Shown: positions 52,327 to 59,859 of the stretch, in pieces
Layout of the letters: each line of letters starts with the position of its first letter
Numbering within the stretch: the stretch's first letter is position 1
The notes under the pieces: model-generated
Told to the model about the DNA's origin: nothing
What the model saw: the letters and a program-made list of their open reading frames with translations, nothing else
The model's database searches: none
NCBI RefSeq assembly: GCF_002741015.1
Contig: NZ_CP016619.1
Coordinates: forward strand, 806,001-870,000
DNA: 64,000 bases
Reading direction: 5' to 3'
Origin: Microvirga ossetica
Lineage (GTDB): Bacteria; Pseudomonadota; Alphaproteobacteria; Rhizobiales; Beijerinckiaceae
Position numbers and translations under genes: made by a program

Positions 52327-53343
52327 CTAATTGGTCGTGCGGGCCTTCTCGACCTCTGCGATGAAGCCGTTCACGAAGTCCTCGCCGATCTGTTGCTTGA
52401 ATTTAGCGACGACGGGCTTGACGCGTTCCTGGACCTTGCTGAGTTCGGCCGGGGGTACGGCGTCGACGGACACGCCGGCGGCCTTGAACTTCTCGATCAC
52501 GTCCTTGTCGCCTTCATCGAGCAGCTTGCGCTGGAGCAACCCTGCCTCCGTCGCGGCCTTCTGGACTCCGGCCTTGTCGCTTGCAGACAACGAATCCCAG
52601 AACTTCTTGGAGGCGACCATCGCGACGGGGGTATAGACATGGTTTGTGAGCGAGATGTACTTCTGGACCTCTTGCATCTTGTTGGCCCACATGTGCTGGA
52701 GCGGGTTCTCCTGCCCATCGAGCGCCTTGACCTCGAGGGCGGTGAAGACCTCGGAGAAAGCCATCGGCACGGCATTGGCGCCGATCGTCTTCCAGGTATC
52801 GAGCGCCACCGGATTGGCCATGACCCGCAGCTTCAGGCCGCTCACGTCGTCGGCCTTCGTCACGGCGTGCCGGCTGTTCGAGAGGTTACGGAAGCCCATG
52901 CCGGTCCAGGTCAGACCGACCAGGCCGCTCGGCTCGAGCTTCTCGAAGATCTTCTTCGACGAGGGGCCGTCGAGGACGCTGTAGACCTCCTTCTCGTTCT
53001 GGAACAGGAACGGCAGGTCCCAAACCTGGACTTCCTTGATGCGGGTGGACAGCGGCGCCAGCGTGCCGATGTACAGTTCCTGGGTTCCGGCCTGGACAGC
53101 CTGAAGCATCTTCTCGTCGCTGCCGAGCATGGCCGAATGGAACGCCTGAACCTTGACATTGCCATTGGTGTAGCTTGCCACAAGCTCGGCAAACTTGTTC
53201 ATCGCAATCGCCTGAGGATGAGTGTCCGGCATCGCGTGGCCGATCTTGGCCTTGACCTCGGCCATTGCCACAGTCGAACCCATCAGCATGGCGCCAAGGG
53301 CCAGGACAAAGCCCGCCCGTCGCGTGAGAACAGAACGTGTCAT
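52327..53343 (-). CDS. dctP: TRAP transporter substrate-binding protein DctP, intact copy
   Basis: A 338-residue periplasmic receptor with a signal peptide (AGFVLALGAMLMGSTVAMA). The DctP fold has AKIGHAMPDTHPQAIAMNKF, the Arg of the carboxylate clamp in GLKLRVMANPVALDTWKTIG, then PMAFSEVFTALEVKALDGQE and VYTPVAMVASKKFWDSLS. ATG 53343 follows AAGGAGGAAAA. Upstream on the same strand is a second, related dctP that has been split by a mobile element. This intact copy presumably supplies the DctQM permease. Confidence 0.93.
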   Translation of the reverse strand: MTRSVLTRRAGFVLALGAMLMGSTVAMAEVKAKIGHAMPDTHPQAIAMNKFAELVASYTNGNVKVQAFHSAMLGSDEKMLQAVQAGTQELYIGTLAPLSTRIKEVQVWDLPFLFQNEKEVYSVLDGPSSKKIFEKLEPSGLVGLTWTGMGFRNLSNSRHAVTKADDVSGLKLRVMANPVALDTWKTIGANAVPMAFSEVFTALEVKALDGQENPLQHMWANKMQEVQKYISLTNHVYTPVAMVASKKFWDSLSASDKAGVQKAATEAGLLQRKLLDEGDKDVIEKFKAAGVSVDAVPPAELSKVQERVKPVVAKFKQQIGEDFVNGFIAEVEKARTTN

Positions 53344-53511
53344 GATGTTTTCCTCCTTGTCGCGCCAGGCTTCTCGCCCTGGCGAGGCGGCTGCAAGCCG
53401 CCATTCGCTTCATCCATAAGCCACTTCAGACGCGGTGCGTAGGACATCTCGAGATCGCACGGATACGCTTGGGCTTCACTTTGCCATGAGTCCCTGGCGC
53501 ACCCTGAACTG

Positions 53512-53860
53512 CTAGTGCGTACCACGAGCCTTCTTGATCTCGGCGTAGAACCCTTCGACAAACTCGGTGCCAATCGTTTCCGTGCTCTTGTCGATGACGG
53601 GCTGGATCGCCTTGCGGATATTCTCGAGTTCAGCGGGAGGCATCGAGGAGACGGTCATTCCCTTTGCCGTCAGTTCGCTCACGACCTCGTTGGCCTGCTT
53701 GAGTTCCTCGGCGCGCTGGAAGGTCCGGGTTGCCTCGGCTGCCGCCATCACGGCCGACTGCTGCTCGGGGCTGAGGGACGACCAGAATTTCTTCGAGGCC
53801 ACCAGGGCGACCGGCGTATAGACGTGGTTCGTGATGGTCAGGTACTTCTGCACCTCGAAC
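53512..53860 (-). pseudogene. Second dctP, 3' part (split by a recombinase element)
   Basis: The C-terminal ~114 residues of a DctP receptor: EVQKYLTITNHVYTPVALVA, SKKFWSSLSPEQQSAVMAAA, and the end of the gene at 53512. It joins exactly to the 5' part at 56337-57022 once the element is removed; the total is then 1,029 bases, 342 codons plus stop, with no frameshift. At the junction MYANKMF is followed by EVQKYLT, as in the intact paralogue (MWANKMQ, EVQKYIS). ATG 53853-ish is not a real start. Confidence 0.92.
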
Positions 53861-53972
53861 GACAGCGTCAGTTGATACCCCCTTCCACAACCCGGCGGAT
53901 CGGGATTCGATTGAGATCGAGGTCACTGATTCGCGGCACCCGCTCTTCGGCCGCCGGTTCCTGCTGGTCTCG

Positions 53973-54245
53973 GTGAGCGCGCGCCGGCATGACGGCCACG
54001 CTCTCGTCGCCTATCGGGACCGCGTGGTGCTGAAGCTTCCGATCGGAGCGACGAGCCTTGCTCCACGGCCGTCGTGTGAGCCGCCGTGCAAGCTGACACG
54101 TGAGGCACTGGAGGAACTGATCGCCCTGGCCGACGAGTGCGGGGTGGCGCCATGCCCATGCGACCCGAACGCGTCTGGAGACGCTTGCCCGACGAACTCC
54201 GCGCCGCGATCGCCGAAGACGTCGCCGCCATCCTCACAGAGGTGA
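53973..54245 (+). CDS. DUF5372-like small protein of the recombinase element
   Basis: The protein-like frame includes EVTDSRHPLFGRRFLLVSVS and LVAYRDRVVLKLPIGATSLA, which match the style of DUF5372 proteins found upstream of serine recombinases. The region HPLFGRRF lies ahead of the first usable start (GTG 53973). The frame is open to 53835 without ATG, GTG or TTG, so either an unusual start is used (ATT 53910 is in frame) or the element has lost its own start. The last ~25 residues are low-complexity because of overlap with the next frame. Function unknown, possibly DNA-binding or regulatory for recombination. Confidence 0.55.
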   Translation: MSARRHDGHALVAYRDRVVLKLPIGATSLAPRPSCEPPCKLTREALEELIALADECGVAPCPCDPNASGDACPTNSAPRSPKTSPPSSQR

Positions 54246-54400
54246 TCTATGAGATCGGAACTTATCACCGACCGGCATCTGGCCCGCCACGCGGTCATCT
54301 ACATCCGCCAGTCCAGTCCGCACCAGGTGCTGAGCAATCAGGAGAGTCTGCGCCTGCAGTACGATCTACGTCGGCGCGCGCTCGGCCTCGGGTGGCGTGA
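54152..54400 (+). CDS. Small overlapping gene of the recombinase element
   Basis: From ATG 54152 the frame reads MPMRPERVWRRLPDELRAAI, AEDVAAILTEVIYEIG, a helical acidic protein typical of the second small gene in DUF5372-recombinase sets. It overlaps the end of the DUF5372-like frame and continues ~150 bases into the recombinase gene. The conserved part ends near 54265, so the rest of the frame may be run-on after loss of its normal stop. Confidence 0.45.
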   Translation: MPMRPERVWRRLPDELRAAIAEDVAAILTEVIYEIGTYHRPASGPPRGHLHPPVQSAPGAEQSGESAPAVRSTSARARPRVA

Positions 54401-56315
54401 GGAGGACGTCGAGATCATCGATGCCGACCTCGGGCTGAGCGGCGCAGCCGCTGTCCACCGCGAGGGCTTCAAGGACCTGATCGCACGCGTTACGCTCGGC
54501 CAGGTTGGCATCGTGCTCTCCTCCGAGGTGACGCGCCTGACCCGAAACTGTTCGGACTGGTACCCACTGCTCGATCTGTGCGGCTACAGGGACTGCCTCA
54601 TTGCCGACCGCGACGGAGTCTATGATCCGGGCACCGCTAATGGGCGCCTGCTGCTCGGGCTCAAGGGGACCCTCTCCGAAGTCGAGTTGCACACGATCCG
54701 CGCCCGCCTCACGGCTGGTCTCCTGAACAAGGCCGCACGCGGAGAGCTGGCGCTGATCTTGCCGGTCGGCCTCGTCCGGGAGACTGGCGGTGTGGTGGTC
54801 AAGAACCCTGACCGCGAGGTGCAAGCCCGCCTCGATCTGATCTTCACGACCTTCCTGCGGCTCCGCTCGGCCAGCAAGGTGCTGCACGCCTTCAACGAGC
54901 GCGGCCTGAGCATCCCGCGCCGGGGACGGTTCGGCGATACGGTCTGGCGCCCACCCACCGTTGCGGCCATCCTGCAGGTGCTGAAGAACCCCGCCTACGC
55001 CGGCGCTTTTGTCTACGGGCGCACCCGCTCGGTCCGCACAGCGCCCTTAGGCAAAGGCTCGCAAAAGAGGCTCCCGCGCGAGCAGTGGAGGATCGTCGTG
55101 AAGGACCAGTACCCCGCCTATATCAGCTGGGCGACGTTCGAGAAGATCGAGGCCATGCTGCGCGACAATTACGCTGAGTACGACCGGAACAAGACGCGTG
55201 GCGTGCCGCGCGAGGGTGCCGCGCTGCTGCACGGGATGGTTTACTGCGGCGCGTGCGGTCACAAGATGGTGGTCCAGTACAAGGGCGGCGCCCGGTACAT
55301 GTGCAACTATCTTCGTCAGCAGCATGGCGTTCCGGTGTGCCAAGTCATCCCGGCCGCGCCGGTCGATGCCGAGGCCGTGGCGGCTTTCTTCAAGGCCCTC
55401 ACCCCCGCCGAGTTGGATGCCTACACGCAGGCTGTTTCCCTCCGGCGCGAGGCAGACGCAGCCGGGCTGAAGGCTCAAGCGCAACAGGTTGAGCGGCTGC
55501 GCTACCGGGCGGCGCTGGCCGAACGGCAGTTCGATCAGGTCGATCCAGACAACCGTCTCGTCGCGGCTGAACTCGAGCGGCGCTGGGAGGAAACGTTGCG
55601 TGATTTGCGCCAGGCCGAAGCCGCGCTCGCCGATGCGGCGCCGGAAGAAGGCCGCGTCATCCCGTTCGGTGTCGGCCCTGATCTCCAAGCCGCGTTTACC
55701 GAGGTCGGTCGGCGCCTGCCGGATCTATGGCAGCAACCGGCCCTCACCACGGTGCGCAAGAAGGCGCTGCTGCGATGCCTCATCGACAAGGTGGTGATCC
55801 ACCGTGCCGTCCGGGACACGATCGCCCTACGCCTCGTCTGGCGCGGCGGCGCGACGAGCGAGATCGCGCTGCCAATTACGGTTGGCTCGCTCGCTGAACT
55901 GTCACGGAGCGGCGAGATGGAAGCCGCCATCGTCGAGCGCGCCCGCGCGGGTGAGAGTGATGCGGCCATCGCCGCCGCGCTGACCGCCGCCGGACATCGC
56001 TCACCTCTGCGCCAGGCGGTCTTGCCGAGCACAGTTCAGGCCATCCGGCTGCGGCACGGCATCCTGCGCGAACGCCGCCAGTCGCATCCGCGCCGCATCC
56101 CCGGCTGCCTGACGGTGTCCCAACTCGCGGCCCAGCTCGGCGTTACGCCGCACTGGATCTATGACCGCATTTACAACGGCACGATTGCTATTGAACTGGA
56201 TGCCAAGACAGGTCTCTATCTGTTCCCGGATGGCCCCACGACCTTGCGCGCGTTCCAAAAGCTCAAAGCCGGCAAGGTGGACCGCCTCTCTCCCGTCCCT
56301 CGGTTGGCTTGTTGA
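54249..56315 (+). CDS. Large serine recombinase
   Basis: A 688-residue site-specific recombinase starting at ATG 54249 behind AGAGGTGAT. The resolvase domain (~1-150) has the nucleophile Ser in AVIYIRQSSPHQVLSNQES and the Arg-rich region SSEVTRLTRNCSDWYPLLDL. The Recombinase domain follows (~170-280; NERGLSIPRRGRFGDTVWRP, ILQVLKNPAYAGAFVYGRTR). A zinc ribbon is at CGACGHKMVVQYKGG...CNY...C (~330-370), then a coiled coil (QVERLRYRAALAERQFDQVD). A C-terminal region with a helix-turn-helix (LTVSQLAAQLGVTPHWIYDR) is longer than in phage integrases. It should catalyse integration and perhaps excision of the element. Apparently intact. Confidence 0.93.
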   Translation: MRSELITDRHLARHAVIYIRQSSPHQVLSNQESLRLQYDLRRRALGLGWREEDVEIIDADLGLSGAAAVHREGFKDLIARVTLGQVGIVLSSEVTRLTRNCSDWYPLLDLCGYRDCLIADRDGVYDPGTANGRLLLGLKGTLSEVELHTIRARLTAGLLNKAARGELALILPVGLVRETGGVVVKNPDREVQARLDLIFTTFLRLRSASKVLHAFNERGLSIPRRGRFGDTVWRPPTVAAILQVLKNPAYAGAFVYGRTRSVRTAPLGKGSQKRLPREQWRIVVKDQYPAYISWATFEKIEAMLRDNYAEYDRNKTRGVPREGAALLHGMVYCGACGHKMVVQYKGGARYMCNYLRQQHGVPVCQVIPAAPVDAEAVAAFFKALTPAELDAYTQAVSLRREADAAGLKAQAQQVERLRYRAALAERQFDQVDPDNRLVAAELERRWEETLRDLRQAEAALADAAPEEGRVIPFGVGPDLQAAFTEVGRRLPDLWQQPALTTVRKKALLRCLIDKVVIHRAVRDTIALRLVWRGGATSEIALPITVGSLAELSRSGEMEAAIVERARAGESDAAIAAALTAAGHRSPLRQAVLPSTVQAIRLRHGILRERRQSHPRRIPGCLTVSQLAAQLGVTPHWIYDRIYNGTIAIELDAKTGLYLFPDGPTTLRAFQKLKAGKVDRLSPVPRLAC

Positions 56316-56336
56316 GGAGGGCACTAAGATGCGTGA

Positions 56337-57022
56337 TCGAACATCTTGTTCGCGTACATGTCGACGACCGGGTGCTCATATCCGTCGAGAGCCTTCGTCT
56401 CGAGAGCGGTGTAGACCTCGGTGAACGCCATCGGGACGGCGTTGAGTCCCATCGCATTGAAGCTGGCCAGGGCCATCGGGCTTTGCATCACGCGAACCTT
56501 GAGCCCTTTCATGTCCGCGAGCGCATTGATCTGGCGCTTGCTGTTCGACATGTTCCGGAAGGCACCGCCCGACCAGGCCAAGCCCTGCAAGTTCATGTCG
56601 GCCAGGCCGTCCAAAACCTTGCGGCCGGCCGGACCGTCCAGGACCGCCGCTGCTTCGGCGTCGGTCGCAAACAGAAACGGAAAATCAAAGATCTGGATTT
56701 CCTTCTTCCGGGTCGCGATCGGGGACAGCGCTCCCATGTAAAAGTCGATCGTCCCGGCCTGGGTTGCGATCAGCATCTTTTCCTCGGATCCCAGCGTGGC
56801 GTTGCCGAAGACATCGACCTTGACCTTACCGCCCGTCGCTTCGGCGACCTTCCCGGCAAAGTACTTCATCGCCGCCGAGCGCGGATGGCTGTCGGCGAAG
56901 GAGTGGCCGAGGCGGGCGGTCTTTGTCTCCTGGGCAACGGAGGGGCTCGCTACAATCCCCAGTAACAAGCCGACAGCGGCTGCCAGACCTGCAAGGGAAG
57001 CGGGACGTGACGTTTTCAGCAT
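56337..57022 (-). pseudogene. Second dctP, 5' part (split by a recombinase element)
   Basis: The N-terminal ~228 residues of a DctP receptor: signal peptide (LAGLAAAVGLLLGIVASPSV), TARLGHSFADSHPRSAAMKY, the Arg clamp in MKGLKVRVMQSPMALASFNA and TEVYTALETKALDGYEHPVV. It ends in element sequence after MYANKMF. Start ATG 57022 has GGAGGA seven bases ahead. It is divergent from a GntR gene, with a GntR-type dyad between. Joined to 53512-53860 it makes a complete 342-residue DctP about 60% similar to the intact copy. Confidence 0.92.
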
Positions 57023-57103
57023 GAACATTCCTCCGATCTTGGTGAACCGCTCTTCGGCGACTTTCGAGCGCTTAGATTGCAACAACGCCCTTTTTTGCTC
57101 TGA

Positions 57104-57127
57104 TGACAGGTTGTCTTACATCTGTCA
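57104..57127. promoter_or_regulatory. GntR-type operator between dctP and the GntR gene
   Basis: An imperfect dyad, TGACAGGTTGT and its partner TACATCTGTCA around a two-base centre, containing TTGTCTTACA (GTnnnAC core). It sits in the short divergent region between the split dctP and the GntR regulator, a natural auto-repression site. Confidence 0.6.
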
Positions 57128-57160
57128 ACGTGGCAAAGAGAGGGAAGAAGGAGTTTCGCG

Positions 57161-57979
57161 ATGCTGCCCGCCAAGGAAAGTGCCAAGGACGAGGCCCGGA
57201 TCGTCCTCGAATCGCTGGTCCCACGGCCGAACCTCGCGGCCCATGCCGCGGGGATTCTCGCCCGGTCGATCGAGGACGGGTCCCTCAAGCCGGGCGCGCG
57301 GTTGCCGGGCGAGATCGAGTTGGCGCGCCAGCTTGGGATCAGCCGCCCCGTCGTCCGCGAGGCGATCGCCTACCTGAAGGCCGACGGCCTAGTCGAGAGC
57401 CGGCATGGCCGTGGCCTGTTCGTCAATCGCCAGGAGACGCTGAGGCTGCGCCTGGGTGAAATCGATGCGTCCGAGAAGACGATCCTCGAGTTCCTGGAGT
57501 TGCGGCGCGGACTGGAGGTCGAGGCGGCCCAGCTCGCCGCGATGCGGCACACGGCTCACGACCTGGTCAAGATGGAGGCGGCCATCGCCGCATTGAACGC
57601 GGCTGACGAGGCAGGTCGGGAAAGTGCCCAGCATGACCTCGCCTTTCATCTGGCCATCGCCGATGCCGCCCGCAATCCACTGATCCGTCGTGTCTTGCAG
57701 TTCGTCTCCAAGCCGCTGCTGGCCTCGATCCAGAACATGCGGGCCAAGGATAGAGGAGCGGCGAAGCGTATCGATAAACGTCGTGCGGATCATGACCGCA
57801 TCCTTGAGCGCATCAAGGCGCGGAAGGTTGCCGAGGCGGGAGAGGCCATGCGCCGGCACATCGACGAGGCCTATGGCCACTACGCCGCCCTGGTGCCGTC
57901 GGGCGTCCCGGAGCTCGATCCACGTCCGGTTCCGCAGGGAAAGCTTCCAAAGGCAGGTAAACGTGATGAAACTGTTTGA
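57161..57979 (+). CDS. FadR-subfamily GntR transcriptional regulator
   Basis: A 272-residue regulator starting at ATG 57161 behind AAGGAG. Winged helix at ~25-95 (ILARSIEDGSLKPGARLPGE, LARQLGISRPVVREAIAYLK). FCD effector domain at ~110-245, with metal-site residues in EFLELRRGLEVEAAQLAAMR, QHDLAFHLAIADAARNPLIR and KRRADHDRILERIKARKVAE. Its end overlaps the following SDR by 14 bases, so it is first in the sugar-acid operon and likely represses it and the divergent TRAP genes until the substrate or an intermediate binds. Confidence 0.92.
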   Translation: MLPAKESAKDEARIVLESLVPRPNLAAHAAGILARSIEDGSLKPGARLPGEIELARQLGISRPVVREAIAYLKADGLVESRHGRGLFVNRQETLRLRLGEIDASEKTILEFLELRRGLEVEAAQLAAMRHTAHDLVKMEAAIAALNAADEAGRESAQHDLAFHLAIADAARNPLIRRVLQFVSKPLLASIQNMRAKDRGAAKRIDKRRADHDRILERIKARKVAEAGEAMRRHIDEAYGHYAALVPSGVPELDPRPVPQGKLPKAGKRDETV

Positions 57980-58727
57980 TCTTTCGGGCAAGACGGCACT
58001 CGTGACAGGATCCTCGCGCGGACTTGGCCGTGCCATGGCTGAGGGACTCGCGGCCGCAGGCGCCGGGATCGTGTTAAACGGCTCCGACGAGGAGAGGCTG
58101 ACCAAGGCGGTCGCAGAGATGGGTGCTGCCGGGTACATCGTGCAGGCCTCACGCTTCGACGTCACCGACGAGACGGCGATCCTCGAGGCCTTCGACGCCC
58201 TCGACCGGCAGGGCGTCGCGATCGACATTCTCGTCAACAATGCCGGCATCCAGTTCCGCCGCCCGATGCTCGACCTCGAGACCGCGGACTGGAGGCGCGT
58301 CGTCGACACAAACCTGACAAGCGCCTTCGTGATCGGACGGGAGGCAGCGCGCCGGATGGCGCAGCGGGGCTACGGGAAAATCATCAACATCGGATCGCTG
58401 ACGAGCGAGTTGGCGCGCGCGACCGTGGCCCCCTACACGGTTGCCAAAGGTGGCATCAAGATGCTCACCAAGGCGATGGCGGCCGAGTGGGGGGAACTTG
58501 GAATCCAGGCCAACGCCATTGGACCGGGTTACATGATCACCGACATGAACCAGGCGCTGATCGACAATCCGACCTTCGATGCCTGGGTGAAGGGACGGAC
58601 TCCCGCGCGGCGGTGGGGGCGCCCCGATGAGCTTGCGGGAACTTGTGTCTACCTCGCCTCGGCCGCGTCGGATTACGTCAGCGGCCAGATCATCTATGTC
58701 GACGGTGGAATGATCTCCGTCCTCTGA
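57966..58727 (+). CDS. SDR, gluconate 5-dehydrogenase-like
   Basis: A 253-residue NAD(P)-dependent dehydrogenase. The cofactor loop is TGSSRGLGRAMAEGL, then NNAGIQFRR, the catalytic Ser in NIGSLTSELAR and the Tyr in YTVAKGG. This is the Ga5DH/IdnO type, which interconverts 5-ketogluconate and gluconate in the L-idonate pathway. Next to it is L-idonate 5-dehydrogenase, which supplies the ketone. Start ATG 57966 lies inside the end of the GntR gene. Confidence 0.9.
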   Translation: MKLFDLSGKTALVTGSSRGLGRAMAEGLAAAGAGIVLNGSDEERLTKAVAEMGAAGYIVQASRFDVTDETAILEAFDALDRQGVAIDILVNNAGIQFRRPMLDLETADWRRVVDTNLTSAFVIGREAARRMAQRGYGKIINIGSLTSELARATVAPYTVAKGGIKMLTKAMAAEWGELGIQANAIGPGYMITDMNQALIDNPTFDAWVKGRTPARRWGRPDELAGTCVYLASAASDYVSGQIIYVDGGMISVL

Positions 58728-58758
58728 GGAATGTCCGCGAATAGCAGGGAGTGTCATC

Positions 58759-59808
58759 ATGGCCGTCTCATCGTCACTTGGTGTCGTCATTCACGCCCCA
58801 AAGGACTTGCATGTGGAAGCGGTCCCTTCCGTCACTCCCGGCCCTGGTGAGGTTCGGGTTGCAATCGAGGCCGGGGGAATCTGCGGCTCCGACCTGCATT
58901 ACTTCAACCACGGTGGGTTCGGCACGGTCCGCATTCGCGAGCCAATGGTCCTTGGTCACGAGATCGCCGGCACGATCGTGGAGGTCGGCCCTGAGGTCAC
59001 GACGATCTCTCCCGGCGCTCGCGTGGCGGTCAACCCAAGCCGGCCCTGCGGCCATTGCCGTTTCTGCCGGGAAGGCATGCGGCACGAGTGTGTCGACATG
59101 CACTTCATCGGGAGCGCCATGCGGTTCCCACACGCGCAAGGGGGCTTTCGGCAAAGCCTGACCATCCGCGCCGAACAGGCGGTGCCGGTCGCCGATACGG
59201 TTTCGATGGCGGAGGCCGCCATGGCCGAACCGCTCTCCGTCTGCCTCCACGCCGCCGTGCAGGCCGGGCCGCTGCAAGGAAAGCGGGTGCTGGTGACCGG
59301 GTGCGGTCCCATCGGCGTCCTGTGCGTGGCCGTGGCCCGGCATGCAGGCGCCGCCGAGATCGTCGCGACCGATATTGCCGATTATCCACTCTCGATTGCA
59401 CGTCAGATCGGTGCGACGCGAGTTGTCAATATGCTTGAGGAGCCCGACGCCCTTGCCTCCTATACCTCCGACAAGGGCCATTTCGACGTTCAGTTCGAGT
59501 GCTCGGGCAATGAACGTGCCTTGGCGGGGGCGCTCGACGCCATTCGCCCGGGCGGGATCGTCGTGCAGGTCGGCCTGGGCGGCGACGTGAAGCTCCCGAT
59601 CAATCTCATCGTGGCGAAAGAGCTGCAACTGCGTGGCACGTTCCGCTTTGACCGCGAGTTCCCGCTTGCCGTCGAGCTCATGGGGCGGGGTCAGATCGAC
59701 GTCAAGCCGCTTCTTAGCGCCACGGTCCCGTTTCGGAATGCCCTTGAGGCGTTCGCGTTGGCGCAGGATCGTTCGCGCGCCGTCAAGGTTCAACTCACCT
59801 TCGCCTGA
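58759..59808 (+). CDS. idnD: L-idonate 5-dehydrogenase
   Basis: A 349-residue zinc-dependent medium-chain dehydrogenase oxidising C5 of L-idonate to 5-keto-gluconate. The catalytic zinc site is in GGICGSDLHYFNHGG and LGHEIAGTIVEVG. The structural zinc Cys quartet is PCGHCRFCREGMRHEC. The NAD-binding GCGPIGVLCVAVARHAGA is present. The FIGSAMRFPHAQGGFRQ segment is specific to the IdnD-type enzymes. It follows the SDR by 31 bases in the same operon. Confidence 0.88.
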   Translation: MAVSSSLGVVIHAPKDLHVEAVPSVTPGPGEVRVAIEAGGICGSDLHYFNHGGFGTVRIREPMVLGHEIAGTIVEVGPEVTTISPGARVAVNPSRPCGHCRFCREGMRHECVDMHFIGSAMRFPHAQGGFRQSLTIRAEQAVPVADTVSMAEAAMAEPLSVCLHAAVQAGPLQGKRVLVTGCGPIGVLCVAVARHAGAAEIVATDIADYPLSIARQIGATRVVNMLEEPDALASYTSDKGHFDVQFECSGNERALAGALDAIRPGGIVVQVGLGGDVKLPINLIVAKELQLRGTFRFDREFPLAVELMGRGQIDVKPLLSATVPFRNALEAFALAQDRSRAVKVQLTFA

Positions 59809-59859
59809 TGGCCTGGCCGGATTCCGGCCGCTGCGGGCAACTTCACAAGGGAAACATCC

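Larger units (their letters stand above)
53861..56342 (+). mobile_element. 2,482 bp serine-recombinase element inserted in dctP
   Basis: The element is bounded by a direct repeat TCGAAC: 53855-53860 at the left and 56337-56342 at the right. Excision between the repeats restores dctP. It contains a DUF5372-like gene, a small overlapping gene and a large serine recombinase, all on the plus strand, opposite to dctP. There are no terminal inverted repeats and no transposase of DDE type, so insertion was conservative site-specific recombination. The 6-base identity should contain the crossover dinucleotide. Confidence 0.88.

Noticed and set aside
52393..53442. 349-codon plus-strand frame antisense to dctP
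   Set aside because: An antisense shadow: no motif, no start signal, and the opposite strand is a textbook DctP.
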